DNA from: an uncultured Clostridium sp.
GTDB taxonomy: Bacteria; Bacillota; Clostridia; TANB77; CAG-508
Direction of reading: 5' to 3'
Assembly (NCBI GenBank): GCA_930986425.1
Contig: CAKNJR010000001.1
Location: forward strand, 124,001-188,000
DNA length: 64,000 nt
This document shows, one piece after another, positions 18,752 to 27,470 of the stretch. Position numbers and translations under genes: made by a program. The notes beneath the pieces were generated by a model. The model saw nothing but the letters and a program-made list of their open reading frames with translations. It was not told the origin of the DNA and ran no database searches. Every line of letters starts with the position of its first letter. Position 1 is the first letter of the stretch.

Positions 18752-20734
18752 TTAGTATTCCTTATTTCCATTTTTCAAAAATACAAGTAATTCTATAAAT
18801 ACTGCATGTGACCAAGCAAGACCAATAACCCATTTTTCATTCAAATCACTATTTGATTGTTCTGCTAAGAATCCTTGTGGTGTAGCGCTTTGTACTATAA
18901 AGTTCAAGCACTCATTGGCTCTTTTGTCATCACCAGCAGCATGGAAATATAATCCCATCCAGCCTGTTGCTATTATCCAAGGATTATTACCACCAAGATA
19001 TCCATCGCCTTGGTATCTTAAATATCCTCCTGAATAAGTTCTTAATGTCATATTTATTTGGTCAACTGTGTTTTGCACTACTTTTTCATTTAAATCAAAT
19101 ACTCTAAATGGGAATATTGATGCTATAACACTTATATCTACCAATCTATCTGTTGTATTTCTTAATAAAACATTCATATGTTTATCTACTAAATTATCCA
19201 AAATATATTTTTTAGTTTCTCTTTTATATTCTTCTAATTTCTTTTTGCATTTTAAAATATCATCTTGTTTTAATCTATTTTTTGCAAATAAATCATATAC
19301 TTCATCATATGTTTTTATCATTGAATCAAATGCTGAATATATTGCAGCTAACGAATACAAATGTATTCCCTCTGTATTTTCCCATAAGTCATAGCTTGGA
19401 TGTTTATATATTTCATCTCTTTCTTTATAGTTGTAATCTTTTTCTAGTTCCATTCTAACTTTATCTTCAGTTTCTTCTTTACCTAAGATATAGTCCATAT
19501 ATTTTTCAAGGAATTTTGCCCCCTTTTCTAGCATTTTTAAGTTGTCTTTTAAGAATTTTGTATCTTTCTTTCCTGTTTTTCTTTCCATAACTAGAAAGTG
19601 CCTATATGCTCCATAAACTACTGTTGCTGTTTCATCTATTTGATATCCCCAGCAAGGTGCTAGTCTTCCATCTGTATAAAATCTTTGCTCCCACATTCCA
19701 TTTTTTTCTTGTGTTTTTCTTAAAAAGTTTTCATACAACTTTTTAGACATACTTTCAAATCCAATAAAGTCTAAAGCTTTATATACTAAAACTGAATCTC
19801 TAGGCCAGCAATATGCATATCTACCTGATTTATCTCTTTCTTCATCAACTTCAACAGAAGCAGAAATTCCACCTGTTCTTTCATTTATTAATAATGCCAT
19901 AAGTAATATTGTTCTTTTATATATTTGAATTATTTTATCCATATAATCCGAACCATCATGCTTCAAATTCAATGTATCATGGTCTTCAACGTATTTTTTC
20001 CAATGCTTTATTACTTTGTTTATTTCCTTATTTACATCTATTCTTCTAACTTTTTCTATTTGTTCTTGTATTTCAGTTAGGCTATCATCCCCTGATGAAA
20101 TATATATATACATACAAAATTCTCTTGTTTCACCTGGTTTAAGTATTCCTAAATCATAGCTTATAGCTGAATCAGAGCTCATTCCTATATAGTCTTTATC
20201 ATAAATATTTCCTGATTTTATATTATTTTCTACATTATTCAACTGATGGCTATATAATTTTTCTTTAGAAAATGTTGCACAAGTATAATTATGACTATAT
20301 TGTATTAAAGCATCATTTGAAATCATACCACCAGCTGTATTATTGTATGATGAAAATACTTTTGAATGTACCAAAAATTTCAAATCTAAATCTATTGTAT
20401 TGTCATTTTTGAATGTGTATTTTTTTAACAAAATATCTTGACTTATCATGGCACAGTCAACTTGTTTTACTTTTAAATTAAAATAGGTATTTTCTATATC
20501 TGTTACTAAAACATTAGTATCGTCTTCATAATATTGATTATATCTATTATTTACATCATTATGTAAATAAATAATATTAGAATCATTTATTTTTATTCCT
20601 ATATGATAAAAATCTGAATATTGCATGTAATCTGGAGATGGATAATATAATCTTAATAATTCTCCATATTTGCTAAATGTAGCAATTAAATCTTTGTTCC
20701 CTATAAATGCATCATTATAATACTTTTTTTTCAT
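18752..20734 (-). CDS. Glycoside hydrolase family 15 (glucoamylase-like)
   Basis: Predicted to release glucose from the non-reducing ends of alpha-glucans such as glycogen or maltooligosaccharides. The N-terminal third is beta-rich, as in bacterial and archaeal GH15 enzymes. The catalytic (alpha/alpha)6 barrel has YAYCWPRDSVLVYKAL (about residue 300), MWEQRFYTDGRLAPCWGYQ, YDLWENTEGIHLYS (a probable catalytic Glu) and a C-terminal EQSNSDLNEKWVIGLAWSHA (second Glu region). No signal peptide is seen, so it is intracellular. With the GT4 and GH57 genes at 55-60 kb it fits turnover of an internal glycogen-like store. Confidence 0.88.
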   Translation of the reverse strand: MKKKYYNDAFIGNKDLIATFSKYGELLRLYYPSPDYMQYSDFYHIGIKINDSNIIYLHNDVNNRYNQYYEDDTNVLVTDIENTYFNLKVKQVDCAMISQDILLKKYTFKNDNTIDLDLKFLVHSKVFSSYNNTAGGMISNDALIQYSHNYTCATFSKEKLYSHQLNNVENNIKSGNIYDKDYIGMSSDSAISYDLGILKPGETREFCMYIYISSGDDSLTEIQEQIEKVRRIDVNKEINKVIKHWKKYVEDHDTLNLKHDGSDYMDKIIQIYKRTILLMALLINERTGGISASVEVDEERDKSGRYAYCWPRDSVLVYKALDFIGFESMSKKLYENFLRKTQEKNGMWEQRFYTDGRLAPCWGYQIDETATVVYGAYRHFLVMERKTGKKDTKFLKDNLKMLEKGAKFLEKYMDYILGKEETEDKVRMELEKDYNYKERDEIYKHPSYDLWENTEGIHLYSLAAIYSAFDSMIKTYDEVYDLFAKNRLKQDDILKCKKKLEEYKRETKKYILDNLVDKHMNVLLRNTTDRLVDISVIASIFPFRVFDLNEKVVQNTVDQINMTLRTYSGGYLRYQGDGYLGGNNPWIIATGWMGLYFHAAGDDKRANECLNFIVQSATPQGFLAEQSNSDLNEKWVIGLAWSHAVFIELLVFLKNGNKEY

Positions 20735-20747
20735 TTGAATTTACTCC

Positions 20748-20805
20748 TTTTTTATTATTTGCTTTGTACAAATTCTTTTGTTTTTTATTATTTGCTTCTT
20801 ACAAA
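20748..20805. repeat. Short tandem direct repeat
   Basis: Two nearly identical 25-base copies (20748-20772 and 20781-20805) that differ at two adjacent bases. They fill the gap between the beta-CASP gene and the GH15 gene, just upstream of the GH15 ribosome binding site. Probably a simple duplication; no function is evident. Confidence 0.6.
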
Positions 20806-20816
20806 CTATACACTCT

Positions 20817-22475
20817 TTATTGTTTGTCTTTCATAATTTCTATTATTTGTTTTCTTAAATCATTAACTCTATTATTAAGTTTTACCATATCATCATCATA
20901 ATTTGAAGATAGCCTAATATTTTCTTTTAAACTATGTTTCATTTCTTCTATTTCGCTCTCTAAAGCTTCCATCTTGCTTAATATATCAAGTCTTTGTTTT
21001 TGCTTATTTGCTGGATTTACACAATGTTGACATTTTTCTAGGCTATTGTCTAAAGTATATTCTTCACCGTATTTAGGTATTGTAACACTTATATTTGTTG
21101 TTTCTTCTATTTTTTGTTTTAATGCTTCTTGTGAATGTGGCTCTCCATGTACTAAAAATATATGCTCTGGCATTTTTGTTGTAAATGAGTATATAAAATT
21201 TAATAGCCATTCTTGGTCAGCATGTCCTGAATATCCTTCTATATATTCAACTCTTGCCTTAACAGCAAATTCTTCACCTAATATTTTAACCTTTTTCTCG
21301 CCATCTACAATTCTTCTTCCTAATGTGCCAGGCGCTTGATATCCTACAAAAAGTATTGTACTTTTTGGATTCCATATGTTATGTTTCAAATGATGTTTTA
21401 TTCTACCAACATCACACATTCCGCTTGCTGAAATAATTATGCATGGCTCGTTTGATTCATTTAAGGCTTTTGATTCTTCGACCGTTTTAGTAAATGTTAA
21501 TCCCGGAAAGTCAAGTGGATTATCTCCCCTTTTAATAAACTCTTGTATTTCTGGTTTAAATAAATCCATATTTGCTCTAAATACTTCTGTTGCTGATGTT
21601 GCAAGTGGACTATCTACATAAACTTTCGCTTTCATAAGTGTATCATACTCTTTTGCAAATGCTTCATCATTTTTCCTTAAATCTTTTATTTTATCTAGCT
21701 CAAATAGAATTTCTTGAGTTCTACCTACTGCAAATGATGGTATTACAACAGTTCCTCCATTATCCAAAGTTTCTGATACAACATTTAAAAACATAGATGC
21801 TTTTTCATCATTTTTCAAATGAAGTCTATCTCCATAAGTTGATTCCATTATTAAATAATCTGCATTTTCTATCATTGTAGGACTTGAAAGCAATGGTATA
21901 TCATTATTTCCTATATCACCAGTAAATACAACTTTTTTGGTTTCTCCGTTTTCAGTAATCCATATTTCAATTATACTTGACCCCAACATATGCCCTGCAT
22001 CGTTAAATCTAGCTGAAATATTCTCATCAATTTTTACAATTTCATCATATTTAACTGGTACAAATAATTCCATTGAATTTTCTGCATCTTCAACTGTATA
22101 AAGTGGTTCTATTGGCTTTTCGCCATTTCTTTTTCTCTTTTTATTTTTGATTTCATTTTCAGATTCTTGAATATGACCACTATCTGGAAGCATTATTGAG
22201 CATAAATCCATTGTAGCTTTAGTAGCATAAACTGGTTTTCTATACCCTTCCTTATATAGTTTTGGTATTCTTCCTGAATGGTCTATATGTGCATGTGTGA
22301 GTAGCATAAAATCTATTGTGTTTAGATCATAATCAAATGGTTCATCATTTAGCAATTCCTCTTCATATTTTCCTTGATGTAAACCACAATCTACTAAGAA
22401 TCTCTTTCCAGCAGCTTCTACTAAAAAATTTGAGCCTGTAACTGTTTCTGCTGCACCTAAAAATGTAACTTTCAT
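20817..22475 (-). CDS. Beta-CASP metallo-beta-lactamase-fold ribonuclease with coiled-coil tail
   Basis: Predicted zinc-dependent RNA nuclease of the MBL/RNA-specificity-domain family (YsxR/TTHA0252-like, not RNase J). It starts with the typical MKVTFLGAAETVTGSNFLV, has the zinc motif THAHIDHSGR (about residue 60), a second metal site around GDIGNND, beta-CASP motifs (YVDSPLA; ISASGMCDVGR), and the C-terminal FLVHGEPHSQ of the RMMBL region. An added C-terminal helical segment (about 495-552) looks like a coiled coil. The ATG follows GGAGG. Nine bases separate it from the unknown gene upstream, so they are co-transcribed. Confidence 0.9.
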   Translation of the reverse strand: MKVTFLGAAETVTGSNFLVEAAGKRFLVDCGLHQGKYEEELLNDEPFDYDLNTIDFMLLTHAHIDHSGRIPKLYKEGYRKPVYATKATMDLCSIMLPDSGHIQESENEIKNKKRKRNGEKPIEPLYTVEDAENSMELFVPVKYDEIVKIDENISARFNDAGHMLGSSIIEIWITENGETKKVVFTGDIGNNDIPLLSSPTMIENADYLIMESTYGDRLHLKNDEKASMFLNVVSETLDNGGTVVIPSFAVGRTQEILFELDKIKDLRKNDEAFAKEYDTLMKAKVYVDSPLATSATEVFRANMDLFKPEIQEFIKRGDNPLDFPGLTFTKTVEESKALNESNEPCIIISASGMCDVGRIKHHLKHNIWNPKSTILFVGYQAPGTLGRRIVDGEKKVKILGEEFAVKARVEYIEGYSGHADQEWLLNFIYSFTTKMPEHIFLVHGEPHSQEALKQKIEETTNISVTIPKYGEEYTLDNSLEKCQHCVNPANKQKQRLDILSKMEALESEIEEMKHSLKENIRLSSNYDDDMVKLNNRVNDLRKQIIEIMKDKQ

Positions 22476-22484
22476 AAAATCCTC

Positions 22485-23978
22485 CTAATCAAATATCTTA
22501 ACCTTTTTTGTCTTTCTCAAATGTATGTTACTTCCTTTTGGTAATTCAACTTCGTTCGTACTATCAATAATGTCTCCATCATATATTTCAGATATCAATT
22601 TTCCATCTTTAATTGTCAATTTGATATATAATGTTTCCAAAGAAATATTCTTTGTGTTAAAAATACTTTTTAATAGTAAATAATCTGTTTCAGCATTATT
22701 TGATATTGGAGTTATAATGTTCTTCTCTATAGCTTTAGTTATAGCTTCTTTTTCTATTTCTTCAAAACTTAAAATATCTTTCATCATTTTAGTTTTGCTA
22801 ATAGGTAAATATTTTAGATACCTTATTTTATATATATAATCAATCAAATCATTTTTTTCATTTTTAGTATTAATTTCTTTTGAAAATACTTCTAAAAACT
22901 TCTTTTGAACATCTTCAATTTTTATATTTTTTAAGCTTTCATAGTATTTTATTTTACTACTTAATTCATCTTTAATTTTTACAAATTCAATTGGATTTTG
23001 AAGCTTATTATAATCTTCGATTTCGTTTAAATTCTTTTTTCTTTCATTCTGAATCATTTCTTCATAATGACTTACACTAAATATTTTCTTCTCATTTGGT
23101 AAGTCTTTATTAAATTTAATGTATTCATCTCTTAATTGTTTAGGATTATTTAATTGCTCATCTATTTCTTTAATTTTATTAAGTAATTTTTTCTTATTTT
23201 TACTAATATCCTCAATAAAGTTTTCTTGATTATTCATTTTTTCAAGTTTTTCTTGATTTTTTTTCAAATTTTCTTCTACTTTTTTAGCTTGCTCTTCATT
23301 ACTTGATAAATAAAATTTCAATGAAAGTTGTTGTAATTTATCTAACAAATCTTCATTTAAGAGGTTATTAATTTTTTCAATATTGCTAGATTTTAAATTA
23401 TTAACGTATTTTTCTCCCAACAAATAAATTAAATCTGTATATATAACATTGCAATCTATACTTTCAATTTCATTTATTATTTGTGACCACGAAAAGCCAT
23501 TGAAATCTCTAATTACTTCTGATGCTGATATACATCTGCCAATTTGAATAGACCACAACATTGCTTTGTCTTTTATGTCCAATTTTGCATTTATTTTTTC
23601 TAATCCTGCTTTAATTATACTGTACAATATAACTTTTTCATTTGGAAAAAATATTACTCTCTGCTCTTTATTATACTTATTATCTGGTTCTTCTTCTACT
23701 ATTTTACATTTAGAAATTTCCAACTCTTTTTCTAATTCAGAATTTGGTCTTGCAATTTCTATTTCCTTACAATATTTTTTTACTATACCAATAATTATTT
23801 CTAAAAATTCTTCTTTTGAAGGTACTTCTCTTTTTACAGTTTTATAGTCATTATATGCGCCATCAACTTTATAAAACATGCTAAGCAAAAGGTTTTGAGC
23901 TTCTTTCTCAAACCTTTTGCTTTCACAAATTTCTTCTAATTCTTCACTATAATCTCTTTGTAAAAGTTTAGACTTCAC
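22485..23978 (-). CDS. Unknown coiled-coil protein
   Basis: A 497-residue protein I do not recognise. It is soluble, with no signal or membrane helix. The N-terminal 190 residues are mixed alpha/beta-like (VPSKEEFLEIIIGIVKKYCK), the middle (about 225-370) is rich in Glu/Lys/Asn heptads and should form coiled coil, and the C-terminal part ends with a short beta-rich region (LYIKLTIKDGKLISEIYDGD). The start is GTG with AAAGGAG eight bases upstream. It lies between ftsK and the beta-CASP nuclease gene, only nine bases from the latter. A role with that nuclease is a guess from position alone. Confidence 0.6.
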   Translation of the reverse strand: MKSKLLQRDYSEELEEICESKRFEKEAQNLLLSMFYKVDGAYNDYKTVKREVPSKEEFLEIIIGIVKKYCKEIEIARPNSELEKELEISKCKIVEEEPDNKYNKEQRVIFFPNEKVILYSIIKAGLEKINAKLDIKDKAMLWSIQIGRCISASEVIRDFNGFSWSQIINEIESIDCNVIYTDLIYLLGEKYVNNLKSSNIEKINNLLNEDLLDKLQQLSLKFYLSSNEEQAKKVEENLKKNQEKLEKMNNQENFIEDISKNKKKLLNKIKEIDEQLNNPKQLRDEYIKFNKDLPNEKKIFSVSHYEEMIQNERKKNLNEIEDYNKLQNPIEFVKIKDELSSKIKYYESLKNIKIEDVQKKFLEVFSKEINTKNEKNDLIDYIYKIRYLKYLPISKTKMMKDILSFEEIEKEAITKAIEKNIITPISNNAETDYLLLKSIFNTKNISLETLYIKLTIKDGKLISEIYDGDIIDSTNEVELPKGSNIHLRKTKKVKIFD

Positions 23979-24039
23979 TTCTGTTCTCCTTTGTGAATTT
24001 TTTAATCACTTTTTTCATTAAGTAATTTTCTTAATTATT

Positions 24040-26475
24040 TTAGTTTTCTTCATTTTGTTCTACAGCATCTACTTCTAAAGTATCCTCATCATTAGAGATT
24101 TGGCTATCTGCCGGTGCCATTTTTAGTTCTTGCCATCTTTCTTTAGACATCAATACTTCTCTTGGTTTGCTTCCTTGATATCCTGATATTATTCCTCTTT
24201 GCTCCATTTGGTCTATTATTCTACCAGCTCTAGCATAACCAACTTTAAATCTTCTTTGTATAAATGATGTTGAAGCTTGTCCAGTTTCTACAACTAAATC
24301 TATTGCCTCATCTAGCAATGGGTCTGTGTCGTCTTCTTCCTCATCTTCTACTGCTGCCTTTTCAGGTTCTCCACTCTTTTCAATTGATTCAATTATATCT
24401 TCATCATATTGTGTTTCACCGTCTTTTTTCAAGAACTTAACAATATTTTCAACTTCTTTATCTGAGATAAAAGCTCCTTGAATTCTTACAGGTTTTGGCG
24501 CTCCTGATGGATAGAAAAGCATATCTCCTTTTCCTAAAAGTTTTTCAGCTCCTGCACTATCTAATATAGTTCTTGAATCTACCTGTGATGATACTGAAAA
24601 TGCAATTCTTGAAGGTATATTAGCTTTAATTATACCTGTGATTACGTCAACTGATGGTCTTTGTGTAGCAATTACTAAATGCATACCTGCTGCTCTTGCC
24701 ATTTGTGCTAATCTACATATAGCATCTTCAACATCTTTTGCTGCAACCATCATTAAATCTGCAAGCTCGTCTATAATAATAACTATTTGTGGTAATTTTG
24801 GATTACCTTCTTTTTCAGCTAAGGCGTTATAGCCTTTCATATCTCTAACTTTTTTCTCTGCAAATAAACTATATCTCTTAACCATTTCTTGAACAGCCCA
24901 AGCTAGCGCTCCTGCTGCTTTTTTAGGGTCTGTTACAACTGGAATTAATAGATGTGGTATTCCATTATATACTGAAAGCTCAACTACTTTAGGGTCTATC
25001 ATAAGAAGTTTTACTTCGCTTGGTTTTGCTTTATATATTATGCTTGTAATTAAAGTATTTATACATACTGATTTACCTGAGCCAGTTGCACCAGCAATAA
25101 GTGTGTGTGGCATTTTGGCTATATCTGTAACTACAATTTCACCTGCAACATCTTTTCCAAGTGCAAATGCAAGTTTTGACTTGTTATTTATAAATTCATC
25201 TGATTCTATTATATCTCTTAAAGGTACCATATTTTTCTCTTTATTTGGTACTTCTATACCAACAGTATGTTTACCAGGTATAGGCGCCTCAATTCTTATA
25301 GTTTCAGCCTCTAGTGCTAGAGCGATATCATCTGAAAGATTAGCTATTTTGCTAACTCTTACACCTTCTGCTGGTGCTAGCTCATACCTTGTAATTGCTG
25401 GTCCTACTGATACATTCTCAACCTTTGCAGACACACCAAAACTATATAGTGTTCTTCTTAGCTTTTCAGCCGTAGCCAAAAGTCTCTTTTCACTATTTTG
25501 GTCAGTCTTATTTTCTCCCTCTTCTAACAATGTGATAGGAGGAAACTCATAGTGTTCATCATGAACAGTTATTCCGTGGTCAAGTTGTAAAACTTCTTTA
25601 GTTTTAGCCTCTTTTTCTTCCTCTTGGCTAGTAAACAAATCATCTCCTGATGTAGGTACTACTGGTTGTCTTGGCGAATTTGCATTTTTCTTAGAAAAGA
25701 TTGATGCATCCAAATTATCTTTTGAATGGTCATACTTTTTAGGTTCATTTAAATTTATAGTAATTTGTTCTTCTAAATTTTCTTTATTTCTAGCTTCTCT
25801 TTCTTGTTTTTCTCTTAATCTTCTTTCTTTTCTAGTTTCTTGTCTTTCTGGCTGTACATTTGCTACATTTTGTTTTTGCTGTTCTTTTATCTGCTCTCTT
25901 TCTTTACTCCTTTTAGCTTGTTTTTCAGCAAATTTATCTATCGAATTAGAAATTGCATCTGCTGGATGAAGTCCAAATATAAATACTAAAGCAATTAAAC
26001 ATACTCCTATTGAAGCAATTACTGTTCCTAATATTCCTATCAAATTTATTAAAGGTGCTGCTATTGCTGTTCCAAGCACACCTCCACCAATATCCATTGT
26101 TCCTAATGTATATGCTTGTTTTAATATTGTATCTGTTGAACCAGAAATATCAATATTTCCTTTTGATATTTGATAACAACTAAATATAACATCAATAAAA
26201 ACTAATATGAAAAAAAACATTACTATTTTGGGTAAATAATATTTTGTATCTTTATCATATGCAATGTATAAAGAAAACGCAAAAAGCGCAATAGGCACTA
26301 AGTATTTTATATATCCTAATACTCCTCCTAAAGCTGGACTAAGTGTTTGTCCTAAATAACCTGATTTTGTATAAATAAGCACAGCAAGTAAAATGCTAAG
26401 CACTATAAGTATCGCAACAGTTATATTTAGTTTCTTTTGTTCTTGCTTTTTTTTGCTTTTTCTTCCTCTTGGCAT
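24040..26475 (-). CDS. DNA translocase of the FtsK/SpoIIIE family
   Basis: Membrane-tethered ATPase that pumps chromosomal DNA through the closing septum at division or sporulation. Four N-terminal transmembrane helices (about residues 15-170), then a charged linker of some 200 residues, then the RecA-like motor with Walker A GATGSGKSVCIN, Walker B VIIIDELADLMM and the RAAGMHLVIATQRPSVDVITG stretch. The C-terminal winged-helix gamma domain (TSFIQRRFKVGYARAGRIIDQME) reads SRS/KOPS orientation sequences. The ATG at 26475 follows GGAGGAG; an upstream TTG would only add a few residues. Whether it acts as FtsK or SpoIIIE cannot be told from sequence. Confidence 0.96.
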   Translation of the reverse strand: MPRGRKSKKKQEQKKLNITVAILIVLSILLAVLIYTKSGYLGQTLSPALGGVLGYIKYLVPIALFAFSLYIAYDKDTKYYLPKIVMFFFILVFIDVIFSCYQISKGNIDISGSTDTILKQAYTLGTMDIGGGVLGTAIAAPLINLIGILGTVIASIGVCLIALVFIFGLHPADAISNSIDKFAEKQAKRSKEREQIKEQQKQNVANVQPERQETRKERRLREKQEREARNKENLEEQITINLNEPKKYDHSKDNLDASIFSKKNANSPRQPVVPTSGDDLFTSQEEEKEAKTKEVLQLDHGITVHDEHYEFPPITLLEEGENKTDQNSEKRLLATAEKLRRTLYSFGVSAKVENVSVGPAITRYELAPAEGVRVSKIANLSDDIALALEAETIRIEAPIPGKHTVGIEVPNKEKNMVPLRDIIESDEFINNKSKLAFALGKDVAGEIVVTDIAKMPHTLIAGATGSGKSVCINTLITSIIYKAKPSEVKLLMIDPKVVELSVYNGIPHLLIPVVTDPKKAAGALAWAVQEMVKRYSLFAEKKVRDMKGYNALAEKEGNPKLPQIVIIIDELADLMMVAAKDVEDAICRLAQMARAAGMHLVIATQRPSVDVITGIIKANIPSRIAFSVSSQVDSRTILDSAGAEKLLGKGDMLFYPSGAPKPVRIQGAFISDKEVENIVKFLKKDGETQYDEDIIESIEKSGEPEKAAVEDEEEDDTDPLLDEAIDLVVETGQASTSFIQRRFKVGYARAGRIIDQMEQRGIISGYQGSKPREVLMSKERWQELKMAPADSQISNDEDTLEVDAVEQNEEN

Positions 26476-26626
26476 TAACTTCTCCTCCGTTTGTTTCAAT
26501 AATACTATTTTATTGTAACATTATTGTTTTTAAATTTCTACTATTTTTAAAAAATTTTTCAATAGCAAAATAAAATTTTTCGAATAATATATGTTATATG
26601 GTAGATAATAATTCGGGGAGGATTTC

Positions 26627-27442
26627 ATGGTTTCATTATGTATTAAGGATAATAACACAAAAATTCAAGATTTTTTAATGAAAAAAATTGGCGAATCTAA
26701 CATTCCCGATATATATTATTCTAAACACATTTTCAAACTTTATGAAAATGTTATTATTCATTACAAAGGAAAAGATTTTCAAAAATTTTATAAATTTTTA
26801 TCCAATTTACTTTCCGATGCAATTATAAAATATTATGAACCAACAATTGTAAAACGCTTAATTTTGAAAGATTATTTCTATTTTGATGCATTAGATAGAA
26901 ATTCAATATACAATGAATACAATATGCTACATCATAATAGTAAAAAATATATTAATAAGGATATTTTAGACTATATTGAAAATCACAAAAGTATTGTTTT
27001 AAATGGTTTTGTAAATTTTAGATTATCTAATTACAAAAATTCACTAGAACCTTTGGTTGAAAGTGCAGTTAGTAAATTTGTGTTAGATAAAGAATATTTA
27101 GAATTTGTTAGCCTTCTTCGTGGTTACGTTGATTCAAAAATACCAGAGCCTATAAAAATACATTTAATATACAGTAACAAAGAATCAATTTTACTAGATG
27201 AAAACTATAATATGTTAGAATTTGAAGATTTTAACTCTGAATATTTATCTGATATATCTTTTTCACAAAATGATTACGCTTTAAATACTTTGATTGGCAA
27301 ATTACCTGAAAGTATATATATTCACTTAATTTCACCTAAAGATGAATATATTGAAACTTTAGAATTAATTTTTGGAAAAAGAATTCATATATGTACTGGT
27401 TGTGCTATTTGCAGTGCATATAAATTGTTAAATTTAAAATAG
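26627..27442 (+). CDS. YtxC-like sporulation protein
   Basis: A 271-residue soluble protein resembling the YtxC family, whose members are found in spore formers and are of unknown biochemical role. Supporting features are the overall length, the EYLEFVSLLRGYVDSK segment with the following beta pattern (IHLIYS and IYIHLIS repeats), and the C-terminal CTGCAICSAYKL cysteine motif. The ATG follows GGGGAGGA. It is transcribed divergently from ftsK, and its stop codon lies inside a terminator hairpin shared with the convergent ABC permease gene. Confidence 0.7.
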   Translation: MVSLCIKDNNTKIQDFLMKKIGESNIPDIYYSKHIFKLYENVIIHYKGKDFQKFYKFLSNLLSDAIIKYYEPTIVKRLILKDYFYFDALDRNSIYNEYNMLHHNSKKYINKDILDYIENHKSIVLNGFVNFRLSNYKNSLEPLVESAVSKFVLDKEYLEFVSLLRGYVDSKIPEPIKIHLIYSNKESILLDENYNMLEFEDFNSEYLSDISFSQNDYALNTLIGKLPESIYIHLISPKDEYIETLELIFGKRIHICTGCAICSAYKLLNLK

Positions 27443-27470
27443 TGTGGAACATTTATTCCACACTTTTTAA
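27441..27470. terminator. Bidirectional terminator overlapping two stop regions
   Basis: AGTGTGGAA (27441-27449) pairs perfectly with TTCCACACT (27456-27464), with TTTTT on the plus side and a T-rich run on the minus side. The plus gene stops at 27442 and the minus gene stops at 27453, within the hairpin. Confidence 0.85.

Noticed and set aside
20748..20805. Two repeats as a CRISPR remnant
   Set aside because: Only two copies with an eight-base gap; a simple duplication is enough.
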